A DNA stretch of 64,000 nucleotides from Bartonella schoenbuchensis R1 (GTDB lineage: Bacteria; Pseudomonadota; Alphaproteobacteria; Rhizobiales; Rhizobiaceae), in the NCBI RefSeq assembly GCF_002022685.1, contig NZ_CP019789.1, positions 1,559,001 through 1,623,000 of the forward strand. Reading direction: 5' to 3'. Positions within the stretch are counted from its first letter, which is position 1; the number at the start of each line of letters is the position of its first letter. The translations under genes and the position numbers were made by a program. Positions 11,188-22,337 of the stretch are shown here, piece after piece. The notes under the pieces were generated by a model. That model ran no database searches. It worked only from the letters and a program-made list of their open reading frames with translations, and was not told where the DNA came from.

Positions 11188-11749
11188 TCCTCACCCACCA
11201 CTTCACTTGATTTTACTTGTTATAAATTTTCTTCATTAAAACACTTAAGCTCTTATTTTTATCACCCTCAAATCACATAAGACTCCCCTTCTTATACTCC
11301 CATTACACCTTTGTGCTATAAGCACGGTTTCACATCTTGATTTTTTTTAACAAACATTAAAACGTCCTCCCATCTCCTCGTCCCCCCCTCTCATTAAAGC
11401 CAATTCAAAGGCTCTCATAAGGCTAACCCATATAGGCGCCCCATGCCCTTTATGCACAATCGTATCTTTCTGTTTATAAATCTTGCAAAATGCAAGAACC
11501 CCTTTCCAAATTTTAAAGTTAATTAAACACACAAAAATAATGAGCACTCAACTTTTTCATTCAACTATAACAACTATTAACTTAAATCCCATTGTCTCTT
11601 GATCATATGCAAAAAGCCAAATTATGAACTCAAACGCAACATCATCAGCTTTATGTTCATTAAAACACACTCATCAATGCTGTTGCACACTTATTCAACG
11701 CTACTGCACGCTTATTACGGCAACTATAATTCTTCTTTAAATTGATCCC
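11188..11749. other. Intergenic region, 562 bp, no supported gene
   Basis: AT-rich spacer between the convergent DUF218 and macB genes. A minus-strand frame at 11347-11547 (66 codons) has no recognisable domain or ribosome-binding site and I do not call it. A short imperfect direct repeat (GTTGCACACTTATT at 11682, ACTGCACGCTTATT at 11703, period 21) lies near the macB end. No clear terminator hairpin was found. Confidence 0.5.
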
Positions 11750-13732
11750 TCAATCACGTGCCAGAGCAATCACAGGATCAAGCTGTGAAGCCTTGCGTGC
11801 TGGAAAAAAACCAAAACACACTCCAATAAAGGCTGAAAAAACAAAGGCTATAACGATTGAATTTATCGTATAAACCAATTGAATAGGTAGAGAAAACAGC
11901 GAAAACAAGCTGCCAACAGAAAGCCCTAAAAGAATCCCAAAACTCCCACCAATTGCACACATCAAAATTGCTTCGATGAGAAATTGTTGTAAAATATCAC
12001 TCTGGCGTGCACCAACTGCCATGCGCACCCCAATTTCACTGATCCGCTCAGAAACAGTCACAAGCATAATATTCATCACCCCAATGCCTCCAACAACCAG
12101 TGAAATTGCTGCAATTGAAGTCACTAAAAGCGTTAAAATCTGTGTACTCTGCATAAGACGTTGACGAAACGATTCCGAATTTCTAATGAAAAAATCTTCC
12201 TGACCATGGCGCGTAATTAAAAAACGCCGAACCTCAGCTTCTGCTAACTTTGAATCGACATCATCAGCAATTTTCACAGTAATTGCACGAACAATTGTGG
12301 TTCCAAGAAAACGGGTTTGCACCGCAGTATAAGGCAAATAAACCTGGAGTGTATTTGACGCACCTGCCTCATTGTTTGAAGCCACAACACCAATAATACG
12401 TGCAGGCACCTTACCCACACGCACCACTTTCCCAATAGGGCTTTCATGACTATGCGGAAAAAGAGAAGCAATGGCCTCCTTTTCAATCACCAAATCAACT
12501 GCTCGATCACGCACACTTTGTCGATCAAACAATTGTCCTTCAACAACGCTAAACCCGTGTGTCTGGAAAAATTGTTCTCCCACACCAGCAACCACAGCAT
12601 TAGCTTCAATCCCCCCATAATAAACTGTCGAACTCACTGAAATCTGAGGTGTTACACCATCAACATAAGGTAGCCCCGATAACGCTTGCGCATCATCTTC
12701 AACCAAACTTGTTATCTTGTCTGCTAGTGGATCAGAAAAACTCTTACCCGGTAAAATTGTTAATATATTTGTGCCCAAACTCTTAAAATTTTCAAGAATT
12801 TTCTTTTGAGTCCCATTACCCAAAGACACCATCGCAATAACTGATGCAATGCCAATAATCACCCCAAGCATTGTTAAAAAAGTTCGCATCCGGTGTGCAT
12901 TCATCGCAAACAAAGCCATAGTAAACGCTTCATAGAAACGATCCATAAAAGAACGAAAAACCCCAAGCTGTTGATGATCTTTTAAATCTTGCCTTTCATG
13001 AAGAGGCTCAATATCAACCTTAACCTTTTTAACTTTCGACACATTATCGGAAATAATTTCCCCATCACTGATCTCAATAATGCGCTGCGCTCTTTGAGCC
13101 ACATCCATATCATGGGTCACAATAACAATGGTGCGCCCTTCTTGATGAAGCTCGTCTAAAATACGTAAAACTTCTTGCCCACTTTGTTTATCTAGTGCAC
13201 CTGTTGGTTCATCTGCAAGAATAACATCAGCATCATTCATCAAGGCACGAGCAATTGATACACGTTGTTGTTGACCGCCTGAAAGTTGATTGGGGCGGTG
13301 GTTCATACGCTCACCCATCCCTAAGCGTGTTAAAAGGCTTTGTGCACGCTTTCTTCGTATTGCCGATGCACATCGTGCATAAATGGCTGGCATTTCAACA
13401 TTCCCAAGAGCTGTCAATTCATGCAACAAATGATAACGCTGAAAAATAAATCCAAAATGGTTGCGCCGTAAAGCTGACAAATCATCTGCTGAAAGTGAAG
13501 CGATCTCTTTTCCTGAAACCCAATAACGCCCCCCACTTGGTCGATCAAGGCAACCTAAAATATTCATCAATGTGGATTTTCCTGAACCAGAAGCCCCTAC
13601 AATAGCCACCATTTCACCACGTTTAATGGTTAAATTAATATTTTTTAAAATAGGAACTAACGTTTCACCTGCACGAAATTCGCGCGTGATATCTTCCAAG
13701 ACAAGAACAGCATCTGTCTGCTTTGTTTCCAT
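11750..13732 (-). CDS. macB: MacB-type ABC transporter, fused ATPase and permease
   Basis: Inner-membrane motor of a tripartite MacAB-type exporter. The 660 residues comprise an N-terminal ABC domain, a linker, a membrane helix (MLGVIIGIASVIAMVSLGNG, about 290), a large periplasmic domain and three C-terminal helices. The ABC domain has Walker A GASGSGKST, signature LSGGQQQRVSIARAL, Walker B VILADEPTGALD and H-loop IVTHD. The helices are LLVTSIAAISLVVGGIGVMN, FLIEAILMCAIGGSFGILLG and IVIAFVFSAFIGVCFGFFPA. The length and the C-terminal PARKASQLDPVIAL motif match MacB. It lies 3 bp after macA in the order channel-macA-macB. The substrate cannot be deduced; family members export macrolides, siderophores, peptides or lipids. 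Confidence 0.94.
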   Translation of the reverse strand: METKQTDAVLVLEDITREFRAGETLVPILKNINLTIKRGEMVAIVGASGSGKSTLMNILGCLDRPSGGRYWVSGKEIASLSADDLSALRRNHFGFIFQRYHLLHELTALGNVEMPAIYARCASAIRRKRAQSLLTRLGMGERMNHRPNQLSGGQQQRVSIARALMNDADVILADEPTGALDKQSGQEVLRILDELHQEGRTIVIVTHDMDVAQRAQRIIEISDGEIISDNVSKVKKVKVDIEPLHERQDLKDHQQLGVFRSFMDRFYEAFTMALFAMNAHRMRTFLTMLGVIIGIASVIAMVSLGNGTQKKILENFKSLGTNILTILPGKSFSDPLADKITSLVEDDAQALSGLPYVDGVTPQISVSSTVYYGGIEANAVVAGVGEQFFQTHGFSVVEGQLFDRQSVRDRAVDLVIEKEAIASLFPHSHESPIGKVVRVGKVPARIIGVVASNNEAGASNTLQVYLPYTAVQTRFLGTTIVRAITVKIADDVDSKLAEAEVRRFLITRHGQEDFFIRNSESFRQRLMQSTQILTLLVTSIAAISLVVGGIGVMNIMLVTVSERISEIGVRMAVGARQSDILQQFLIEAILMCAIGGSFGILLGLSVGSLFSLFSLPIQLVYTINSIVIAFVFSAFIGVCFGFFPARKASQLDPVIALARD

Positions 13733-13735
13733 GTT

Positions 13736-14944
13736 TTAGATCTCGTCTTCGCTTTGCCAATCGGTATCTTCTAATATCAATCCACCGTTTGAACCGGTAA
13801 TCACTATATCACCCTCATTTAATCCTGAAACAACCTCAGCCATCACCTTATTATTGAGCCCAATAGTCACCTGTTTTGCAACCACCCTATTTTTACCAAC
13901 TAAAAGCCAAACCCACGCTTTATGATCTTTTGTCTCATCATGTAAAGCATCGCTTGGCACCAACAATACATTATGAGCACGACCTAAGATAATATGGACT
14001 TGAGCGGTCATATAAGTGCGCAAAAAATTGTCTTTATTATCAACATGCACAAGCCCATTATAATAGATAGCTGATGATGCCAAAGCACTGCTCCCTCCAG
14101 ACATCTCAGGGTGAATACTAATATCATTACGAATAGATTCAGGTGCAGGTTCTATCGTTTCTAATATCCCATTATAACGGCGCTGTGAATCACCAAAAAT
14201 CGTGAAATAAAGGGCTTGTCCAGCATGAACTTTCAAAATATCAGCTTCTGAAATTTGCGCTTTCACTGTCATTTTTGACAAATCCCCTAAAATAACAATT
14301 GTTGGCACCGACTGAACTGCATTAACATTTTGTCCCTCTTCAACAACCGTTGCTAAAACCGTGCCTGATGAAGGCGCTGTTATCCGCGTATAGCTTAAAT
14401 TAACCTCTGCACTTTTAACATCAATTTGTGCTTGCACAATTTGTTCTCGAAGCTGAGCAATTTGAGCTTCACGTATTTTTACTTGTATTAGAGCATTATC
14501 AAAGTTAGCACGTGAAACTGCATGTGCTTTAACCATCTCTTTTTGACGTGCCAAATTTTTCTGCGCTAAAGTAAGGTTAGCTTCTTGCTCAACTAAACTA
14601 GCATAATAATGAGACAAAACAGCTTTCTTCCTTTTCAGATCATTTTCCTGATCTGTGGGATCAATCTCTGCCAATAAATCTCCTTCTTTCACAACACTAC
14701 CAGGAGAAACATGCATCGCAATAACACGCCCTGTCGCGCGTGCACCAACAGCAACAAGCCGATAAGGGCGCACAATACCAGAAGCTAAAACACTTTCTTC
14801 AATATCACCACGTTTCACCACCGCTGTGATATAAGCTTGGGTGGAATTTCCAAAAAAAAGAGCACGGATAAACCCTAAAAACACGACAAGAAAAGCCACA
14901 ATGCATAAAATAAGCTTTTTGCGTTTCATGTTGTATTTCATCAT
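13736..14944 (-). CDS. macA: MacA-type periplasmic adaptor (membrane fusion protein)
   Basis: Adaptor that bridges MacB to the outer-membrane channel. The 402 residues have an N-terminal membrane anchor (KKLILCIVAFLVVFLGFIRA) and a split lipoyl-like domain: GRVIAMHVSPGSVVKEGDLL on one side, SYTRITAPSSGTVLATVVEE on the other. A coiled-coil hairpin spans about residues 105-180 (rich in Q, E, A). Beta-barrel and membrane-proximal domains follow, ending in the family-typical GLNEGDIVITGS. The start is ATG 14944 or the adjacent ATG 14941; neither has a strong ribosome-binding site. The C-terminus is acidic (DTDWQSEDEI). Confidence 0.92.
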   Translation of the reverse strand: MMKYNMKRKKLILCIVAFLVVFLGFIRALFFGNSTQAYITAVVKRGDIEESVLASGIVRPYRLVAVGARATGRVIAMHVSPGSVVKEGDLLAEIDPTDQENDLKRKKAVLSHYYASLVEQEANLTLAQKNLARQKEMVKAHAVSRANFDNALIQVKIREAQIAQLREQIVQAQIDVKSAEVNLSYTRITAPSSGTVLATVVEEGQNVNAVQSVPTIVILGDLSKMTVKAQISEADILKVHAGQALYFTIFGDSQRRYNGILETIEPAPESIRNDISIHPEMSGGSSALASSAIYYNGLVHVDNKDNFLRTYMTAQVHIILGRAHNVLLVPSDALHDETKDHKAWVWLLVGKNRVVAKQVTIGLNNKVMAEVVSGLNEGDIVITGSNGGLILEDTDWQSEDEI

Positions 14945-14987
14945 AATTAAACTTTTTCTCCCTCATTTACTCTCAAGCGTAAACCCG

Positions 14988-16435
14988 TCACTCATCCACT
15001 ATTTCCGGGAGTGAAACATCAACCACACCATCCCAACCACCACCTAATGCTTTCATTAAAGCAATATACTGTAAAGCCACATTAACATAGCTATTTTTAA
15101 GCGCCATTTGCGCAGAATAATATGAACGACGCGCATCTAAAAACTCAAAGAAACTAATATCCCCATTCTCAAAAAGGAGCTGGGAAAGCTTTAATGAACG
15201 CAAAGCAGCCGTATTTGCAACCGTCAGCTTTTCTAAACGCTGATGTTCCTTATAAAGTCTCACCAGTGCATTTTCTACATCTTCTAAAGCACCAAGCACC
15301 TCTGCCCGGTAAGTAATAAACGCTTGATCACGCTGTGCACGCGCCATTTCAACCGATGCAGCTCTCTGCCCCCATCAAAAAAAGGAAATTGAAGACCAGG
15401 CCCAAAAGACCACCCAATGGTTGAACTTTCTCCCAAATGGCCAATCTGTGTTGCCGTTGTTGAAATACGACCCGTTAAGGTGAGCGATGGGTAACGATCT
15501 GCCTCACGCTGACCAATGCGTGCTGTAGCTTGTGCATATTGGCGCTCTGCTCGCCGTAAATCTGGACGCGTTAACAAAATATCAGCTGGAATTCCTACAG
15601 GTATCGGCCATTGTGGTTGTGGAATTGCCCCTTCTTTTTTAGCACTCTTTTGTAAAAAAGCCTCCAAAGCCGTAGGAACACGACCAGTCAACACAGAAAG
15701 ACGATGAATACTCATCGCTAAACTAGCTTCTATTTGGAATATATCAGCCTCTGTGTTAGCCATTTGTGCTTGCGCATTTGAAAAATCAAGTTCTGAAGCC
15801 TCACCAGCGGCCAATTTGGTACGCATAAGTTCAAAAGTTTTACGCTGCGATACAACAATCCGGCGTGCAATCAACAATTTTTGTTGCCAACCACGCATTT
15901 CAACATAATTTGTTGCCACATCTCCCAACAATGTTACCATTGTCGCTCGCATATCTTCCACAGTACTATCAAGACCATAACGGGCTGCCTCAACCGCTCG
16001 CTTATGACCTCCAAAAAGATCAAGCTCCCAGCTGGCATCAAAACCACCACGATATTGACTTAAAGACACATCAGGCTGTTCAGAAAAACGATTGCCTGAA
16101 ATTGAACCAGAAACACTTGGTGCAAGATATCCTGCTGTTTGCCCCACACTGGCACGTGCTTCACGAACGCGTGCTTTTGCAACAGCAACGTTATTATTAC
16201 CAGATATCGCATCATCGATTAGCTCATTTAAAACAGGATCATTAAAACGCCGCCACCATCCCGCAAGTGCAACTGAGTGGTCAGATATTTGAGCAGATTT
16301 TCTCCCCCAAACTGCTGGAACACTAAAAGATGTCTTATGATAATCAGGGCCAACAGCACATCCTGACAACATCAAAAATACACAAAGGAAACTATAGTAA
16401 AGATTCTTTGAAGCAATCCACTTTAAAGTACTCAT
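14988..16435 (-). CDS. NodT/OprM-type outer-membrane efflux channel lipoprotein (probable sequencing frameshift)
   Basis: TolC-superfamily channel that completes the MacAB system. The N-terminus is a lipoprotein signal with lipobox LSGCAVGPDY, followed by two OEP repeats with long helices, ending MKALGGGWDGV. The frame breaks after LQFPFFDGG at a five-base C run (15369-15373). A sixth base gives QRAASVEMARAQRDQAFITY, the expected NodT-family continuation, and a normal 482-residue protein. I chose ATG 16433-16435; the ATG two codons upstream (16441) is an alternative that sits close to a GGAGG site. It is the first gene of the three-gene efflux operon, 43 bp ahead of macA. Confidence 0.9.
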
Positions 16436-16498
16436 CCACATCCACCCTCCTTGCGTGGTCTTCAAATCAACCTAGCTATGTTTCTTCAAGCATTTATT

Positions 16499-17312
16499 TC
16501 AAACTTCACGTGAAAAATCAAATACTGTCTGTACTGGAACGTGATCGGAAGGTTGAGGTTCCCCCGTGCAGCACGGAAAATCGAAAGATCATCCATAAAA
16601 GGCGCTAAATCTGGTGAAGACCAAATATGGTCAAGCCGCCGCCCACGGTCAGAAAGAGCAAAATCGCGTGCCCGATAACTCCACCAGGTATAAAGCTTAG
16701 CAGGAACTGGAAATTTAATGCGCATCAAATCAATCCACCCCCTTCACGGCATAATGCTTGTAAACGCTCGGTTTCAACCGGCGTATGACTGACAACGTTC
16801 AATAATTTCTTATGAGACCACACATCATCTTCCAAAGGAGCAATATTCAAATCACCCAGCAAAAGAGAAGATAAACCATCACCTTGATCCGCTCGGATAG
16901 AAGACATTTCCTCTAAAAAATCAAGCTTATGACGAAATTTTTCATTCACACTAACATCAGGCTCATCACCCCCAGCAGGAACATAAAAATTATGAATCCG
17001 AATTGCCCTACCACAGGGCTGAACAACCACTGAAAGATAGCGGCACTCTTCTTTTTGACAAAAAAAGCGCTTTTCAACATCCAACAAAGGCAAACGTGAA
17101 ACAACCGCCACACCGTGGTAAGATTTTTGACCACTTAGTGCAATATGCTCATAACCTGCCGCTTGAAAAGGCTCACGTGGGAATAAATGATCTGGGCATT
17201 TAGTTTCTTGTAAACACAAAATATCTGGCGCAAAGAGATCCAAATATTGAAGGACTTGCGCAAGGCGTAAACGAATAGAATTAACATTCCAAGTAGCAAT
17301 ACGAAAAAACAT
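16499..17312 (-). CDS. xthA: Exodeoxyribonuclease III family AP endonuclease (two probable sequencing frameshifts)
   Basis: Exonuclease III/AP endonuclease for base-excision repair. The N-terminal part has FRIATWNVNSIRLRL (catalytic Asn), DILCLQETKCPD (metal-binding Glu), YHGVAVVSR and LLLGDLNIAPLEDDVW (catalytic Asp/Asn). The middle part has KLYTWWSYRARDF and GRRLDHIWSS. The ending GEPQPSDHVPVQTVFDF, with the catalytic Asp-His pair, appears only after correction. There are two separate breaks, both at five-base C runs (16738-16742 and 16561-16565); one extra base at each yields 271 residues. The ATG at 17310-17312 overlaps the lolA stop by one base (TGATG), so translation is coupled to lolA. 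Confidence 0.92.
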
Positions 17313-17947
17313 CAATTTCCATTCCGATTGCGCGATATTGCAATATTTTTATAAGGAATCGTAAACATTCCATCAACAAACCGAATCCCCGTGCGCACGT
17401 TCATAATTTGAACCGTTGTTTCCAAATTCTGCTGATCAACAATCGTCCACTGGCGCAAACTATAGTCTTTAGAATCAAAAATCATTCTTATCTGCCCTTT
17501 GCCAATGCTTTTATCATGCAAAACAATCGTTATCACCCCAGGATCTTCACGAAGCGCCAATAAATTCTTCGATGATATATTAATTTTATCGTCTAATAGA
17601 AATTTCATCGGTGTTTGAGAAAGTTGATAAAGGTTCCAAGTATTGAGCGCACGATTGTTCACACCCACCATTTTACCATCTGCTATAATCTGCAAAGGCA
17701 CCCCTTTATAACCAAAACGAATCCTACCAGGACGCTCTAAATAAAATGTTCCCTCACTCATTTTGCCCTTTGGGCTAAACTGAATAAAATCCCCTGTCAT
17801 TGTTTTAATTTCGGAAAAATGATTAGCAATAGCCTGAGCCCGCGCTACCTGACGAGATGACTGCGCAAAAGAAGGCACAGCCAACAGCACACAAATAATA
17901 AAACCAAAAACAATAAATACTCTTCTTGATGATAAATAATATGTCAT
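17312..17947 (-). CDS. lolA: LolA-like outer-membrane lipoprotein carrier
   Basis: Periplasmic chaperone that shuttles lipoproteins from LolCDE to the outer membrane. From ATG 17947 the 211-residue product has a Sec signal (VFIVFGFIICVLLAVPSFAQ, cleavage near SFA-QS). The LolA-fold core follows: IKTMTGDFIQFSP, GTFYLERPGRIRFGY, QIIADGKMVGVNN, and a C-terminal strand series to GMFTIPYKN. The frame is open upstream to 17989 without a better start. The order ftsK-lolA-xthA is typical for Rhizobiales. Members of this alphaproteobacterial branch diverge from E. coli LolA, so the exact client set is inferred. Confidence 0.88.
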   Translation of the reverse strand: MTYYLSSRRVFIVFGFIICVLLAVPSFAQSSRQVARAQAIANHFSEIKTMTGDFIQFSPKGKMSEGTFYLERPGRIRFGYKGVPLQIIADGKMVGVNNRALNTWNLYQLSQTPMKFLLDDKINISSKNLLALREDPGVITIVLHDKSIGKGQIRMIFDSKDYSLRQWTIVDQQNLETTVQIMNVRTGIRFVDGMFTIPYKNIAISRNRNGN

Positions 17948-18091
17948 CACAGACAACGCTCCTAATCGCTTAAAGCAACATATGCTCATTTGAAAATATA
18001 AGCAGCAAACTTCAAAATATAAACATCAAACAATACCTTTAACTTGTAAATATTCATTAAAGTATTGTTTAAAAAATTCATTTAAAGGCTT

Positions 18092-20580
18092 TTACTTTAA
18101 CGGCTCTTCTTCAGCAGGTACTAAAATTTCTCGTTTTCCCGCATGATTAGCAGGGCTAATGATGCCTTCTTCTTCCATCCGCTCAATCAGTGAAGCAGCA
18201 CGGTTATACCCAATCCCTAAACGGCGCTGAATATAAGAAGTTGAAACCCTACGATCACGCAAAACAACTGCAACAGCTTGACTATAAGGATCATTTTGCG
18301 CAGGAGTGACAAGAGAAACATCAACGCCATGATCTGCCGTTTCTTGTGTAACAGCCTCTAAATAATCAGGCTGCGCTTGAGCTTTCAGATGAGCAACAAC
18401 CTGTTCAACTTCATTATCAGCAACAAAAGGACCATGAACACGCTGAATACGCCCCCCTCCCATCATAAAAAGCATATCCCCCTGCCCTAGCAATTGTTCA
18501 GCTCCTTGTTCACCAAGAATTGTCCGACTATCAATCTTTGAACTAACAGAAAAAGAAATGCGTGTAGGAAAATTAGCTTTAATCGTACCCGTAATAACAT
18601 CCACCGAAGGGCGCTGTGTGGCCATAATCACATGAATACCAGCAGCACGCGCCATTTGTGCTAAACGTTGAACTGCTCCTTCAATATCCTTCCCCGCAAC
18701 AAGCATTAAATCTGCCATTTCATCAATAATAACAACAATATAGGGCATAGGATTTAAATCGAGAGTTTCTGATTCATAAAGGGGCTCACCAGTCGTGCGA
18801 TCAAATCCCACTTGGACCGTTCGTGTCAATGTCTCTCCTTGACTTTGTGCTTCTTTTAAACGCGCATTAAACCCATCAATATTACGAACGCCAACTTTTG
18901 ACATTTTACTATAGCGCTCTTCCATTTCACGAACAGCCCACTTAAGAGCAATCACTGCTTTTTTAGGATCTGTTACCACCGGCGTTAATAAATGCGGAAT
19001 ACCGTCATAAATCGAAAGTTCAAGCATCTTAGGATCGATCATAATTAAACGACATTGCTCAGGTGTCATACGATAAAGAAGTGACAAAATCATTGTATTA
19101 ATAGCAACAGATTTACCCGACCCAGTGGTACCTGCTACCAAAAGATGCGGCATCTTTGCCAAATCTGCAATCACCGTTTCACCACCTATTGTTTTACCCA
19201 AAGCAAGCGCTAAGTTTGCTTTGTTGTGAACAAATTCTTGAGCTTGCAAAATTTCCCGCAAATAAACTGTCTCACGCGTTGCATTGGGCAACTCTATTCC
19301 AATCACATTGCGCCCTGGAACAACAGCAACACGTGCTGAAATTGCACGCATTGAACGAGCAATATCATCAGCCAATCCAATAACACGTGAAGATTTAATA
19401 CCAGCTGCTGGCTCAAATTCATATAAAGTTACAACTGGCCCAGGGCGTGCATTAATCATTTTACCCTTAACACCAAAATCTAATAAGATTGTCTCAAGTT
19501 CACGAGAATTTTCTTTTAAAGCAGTAGGAGACAATCTCGCATCTTTCTCAGCCGGTGGAAAAACAGAAAGATAATCCAAAAGTGGAAGCGTAAAACCATT
19601 TTTAAAAACAACTTTTGACGGCTTGAAAACACGACCCTTGGAGGACGAAACAGATTCTTTATGGGGGCAAGACTCCTGCTTTCCTTCTTCTTCAAATAAA
19701 ACCGGCTCAACCCGACCAAATACATTTTCTTCCCCCTCACAGAGCCAACTTTGCTGCTCAGAAAGATCATCTCGTTTCTTAGAATTCTTGCTCCATGAAA
19801 AAAGGCGCCCCAAACGTGCTTGTAAAAAATAAAGAAAATGCAAAACTGCTCCAAAAACTGTAACAAAAAAACCAAGCAGCACTTCATAGATAGAGTGATG
19901 AGCCTCTTCCACATCATCACTGACTGAATCTGTTACTTTGACCTTTTTGTTTTTTTGTTTCTTTTGTCATCATTCTTGCAACGCCACGCCACATTGCCAG
20001 CAAAAGCAGCTATCACAAAACCTAAAGGAGCAAGACAAACACCTATAAAAGCAATTTGTAAGGAAGAAAAAAAAGCAAAAAAGGAAGGAAAAAATAAATA
20101 AGCAGTATTTAAAATTTTATCACCCACAACGCCTCCAAAGCCAATCGGCAAGGGCCAACGCGTAAAAGAGGCAAAATGTGTCAACAAAGCAAAAACAGCT
20201 GAAAAATAAATCGCTGATACCACCCACAAAAAAAGACGAAATATAAAATTACGAATATCTTTTTGTGCCAACAATAAAAGTGACCAAAAAAACGGGGGTA
20301 ATAAAATGCACAAACTTGCCAAACCAAAAAACTGTATAGCAAAATCTGAAAAAATCGCACCAGGCCACCCCATAAGATTTGTAACCTCATGAGCATTGGC
20401 ATAAGTCAATGATGGGTCTACAACATTCCATGTTGCTAAAGCTAAAACACAAAAAATAATAAGACCCAAAAGCCCAAGCCCAATGAAGGCACCAATCTGA
20501 CGCAAAAATAAATTCACAAGACGTGGACTTTGATAATCAAGCCTTTCTGATAAATGATCAGAAGACAAATCTTGGCGCAT
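18092..20580 (-). CDS. ftsK: DNA translocase FtsK (probable sequencing frameshift)
   Basis: Septal DNA pump that clears the terminus and activates Xer recombination. The N-terminal part (19933-20580) has four membrane segments, such as [20 protein letters not shown] and [20 protein letters not shown]. The C-terminal part has an acidic linker, the RecA-like motor (Walker [19 protein letters not shown], Walker [31 protein letters not shown]) and the gamma winged-helix domain ([20 protein letters not shown]). The parts are joined across an A-rich Lys stretch. The frame is lost at a T run (19944-19948 or 19950-19956, plus strand); one extra base gives [18 protein letters not shown] and a single 829-residue protein. 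The gamma domain implies the cell uses KOPS-like motifs. Confidence 0.94.
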
Positions 20581-20623
20581 CAATCAATTCCAAATATAAA
20601 ACTTTTCATAAAAAACTGGTTGC

Positions 20624-20658
20624 ACAGCTTATAGTTAAAAACATTACAGCTTATAGTT
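20624..20658. repeat. 13-bp direct repeat between ftsK and ubiH
   Basis: ACAGCTTATAGTT occurs at 20624-20636 and 20646-20658, spaced 22 bp start to start (two helical turns). It lies in the intergenic region between the divergent ftsK and ubiH genes. The spacing would suit a dimeric regulator, but no known operator is recognised. Confidence 0.4.
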
Positions 20659-20802
20659 TTAAAATATTAATGCCATTTTAACCATTCTTATTACAACAAT
20701 TTCTTAATTAAGACTGTAAAAATAATTTTCAAAAAGGGTATTATTTTCATTTAAGAGCTAATAAACTACACAAAAGTAGAAAGAAATGTAGTGTCTTTTA
20801 AT

Positions 20803-22034
20803 ATGAATCAAAATATAAAACAATGTGATCTCCTCATCGCAGGGGGAGCAATCGTTGGTTTAACACTTGCGCTAGCACTCAAACAAGCCGCACCTGAGTT
20901 GAAAATAAACATTGTCGATGCCCCCCTCAAGAGAATACCCCTAGTAAAAAAAGACAAGCGCTAGCCATTTCCGCTGCTTCTATTCGTATGTTGAAGCAAT
21001 TGCAATGCTGGGAACATATCAAGCCTCATGCTCAACCTATTCATTCAATGCTCATTACTGATGCACGCGTTAATGATCCTTTCAAACCAACCCTTTTAAC
21101 CTTTGAAGGAGATATCACCCCTGGCGAGCCCTTTGCCGCTATGATTGAAAATAAAGAGCTTACTGCTGTTTTAAAAAAACGTGTAAAAGAACTGAATATC
21201 CCTTTCATCAAAACTGCACGTGTCGTTGATTTTTACCAAGAAGACCACCACACAACTGTTACCTTGAGCAATAAAGAAATTTGGCAAACACAATTGCTGA
21301 TCGCAGCTGATGGAACACGTTCCAAACTACGCGAGAAAGCAAACCTTAAAAACTTTGTGCACCCTTATAAACAAACAGCAATCATATGCACTATCGAACA
21401 TGAAAAACCCCATCATGGTCAAGCAATTCAACATTTTTTGCCTGCCGGGCCTTTTGCTCTTTTGCCCCTTAAAGGCAATCGATCAGCCATTGTATGGAAT
21501 GAAGACCATCAAACCGCTCAATATTACCTTAAAGCTGATCCTCTTATTTTTGAAACAGAACTCGAAAAACGTATCGGTCATCGATTTGGAAAACTCACTT
21601 GGGATGGCGAACGCCAAGGATTTCCTTTAGCCCTTTCGCTAGCATATTCTTGCATTAAACCCCGTTTTGCTCTTGTGGGAGATGCTGCCCACACAATTCA
21701 CCCCATTGCAGGTCAAGGTCTTAACTTAGGGCTTCGTGACAGTGCAGCTTTGGCTGAAGTTATCATTAAAACAGCACGGTTAGGTCTTGACATTGGGTCA
21801 ATCATCGCTCTTGAGCGCTATCAAAATTGGCGACGTTTCGAAACCGTGCGTATGGCCTTGAGTAATGACTGGATCAACAAGCTCTTTTCTAACGATACCC
21901 TATTTTTGAGAGTACTGCGTGATATTGGTCTTGGACTTGTTAATCAGAGGCCAAAAATAAAAAAATATTTCATTCAAGAAGCTTCCGGCCTTACCCCAAA
22001 TGCCCCACGCCTTTTACGTGGACTCCCGCTCTAA
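20803..22034 (+). CDS. ubiH: UbiH/UbiF/VisC family FAD-dependent monooxygenase (probable sequencing frameshift)
   Basis: Flavin hydroxylase of ubiquinone biosynthesis. The N-terminal FAD fold is DLLIAGGAIVGLTLALAL. The second motif includes LLIAADGTRSKLREKA, and the C-terminal ribityl-binding motif is ALVGDAAHTIHPIAGQGLNL. The frame breaks at a six-base C run (20921-20926); a seventh base turns VDAP-LKRIPL into VDAPPQENTPSKKRQALAIS and gives 410 residues. Without correction only 43 residues would be made from the ATG at 20803. Which ring position it hydroxylates (UbiH, UbiF or UbiL type) cannot be settled from motifs. It runs convergent to the sdh operon. Confidence 0.87.
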
Positions 22035-22258
22035 ATGAACCACAGCACCCCTCCTCCCCTTTTTAAAAACAGTAAAAGCCCTTATTTACAAAACCGCACC
22101 TATCATATCGTTCACGAACACAAGTGCGTTTCAAGAGCACAACACATCTCAAAAACACAAGTATAATTTCAAGGTGCTAATAGATTCTAAGATGCACAAT
22201 ACAAAAGAAAAGCAAGTGCACAGCAAAAAATTCAATAACCCCACCTTCCAAAGCACAC

Positions 22259-22287
22259 AAAAAAAAGACAGGGGCATATATGCCCCC
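22259..22287 (-). terminator. Rho-independent terminator of the sdh operon
   Basis: On the minus strand, a perfect palindrome GGGGCATATATGCCCC (22271-22286) is followed by TGTC and an eight-base T tract. It lies about 50 bp after the sdhB stop codon, as expected for an intrinsic terminator. The rest of the 300 bp between ubiH and sdhB shows no gene. Confidence 0.85.
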
Positions 22288-22337
22288 GCTTCCTCCTATT
22301 GTTTTTGTTGCTAGCTAATTTCTAAGCTAATAATTTT

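Noticed and set aside
11347..11547. 66-codon minus-strand frame between the DUF218 gene and macB
   Set aside because: No domain, no ribosome-binding site and low-complexity AT-rich context.
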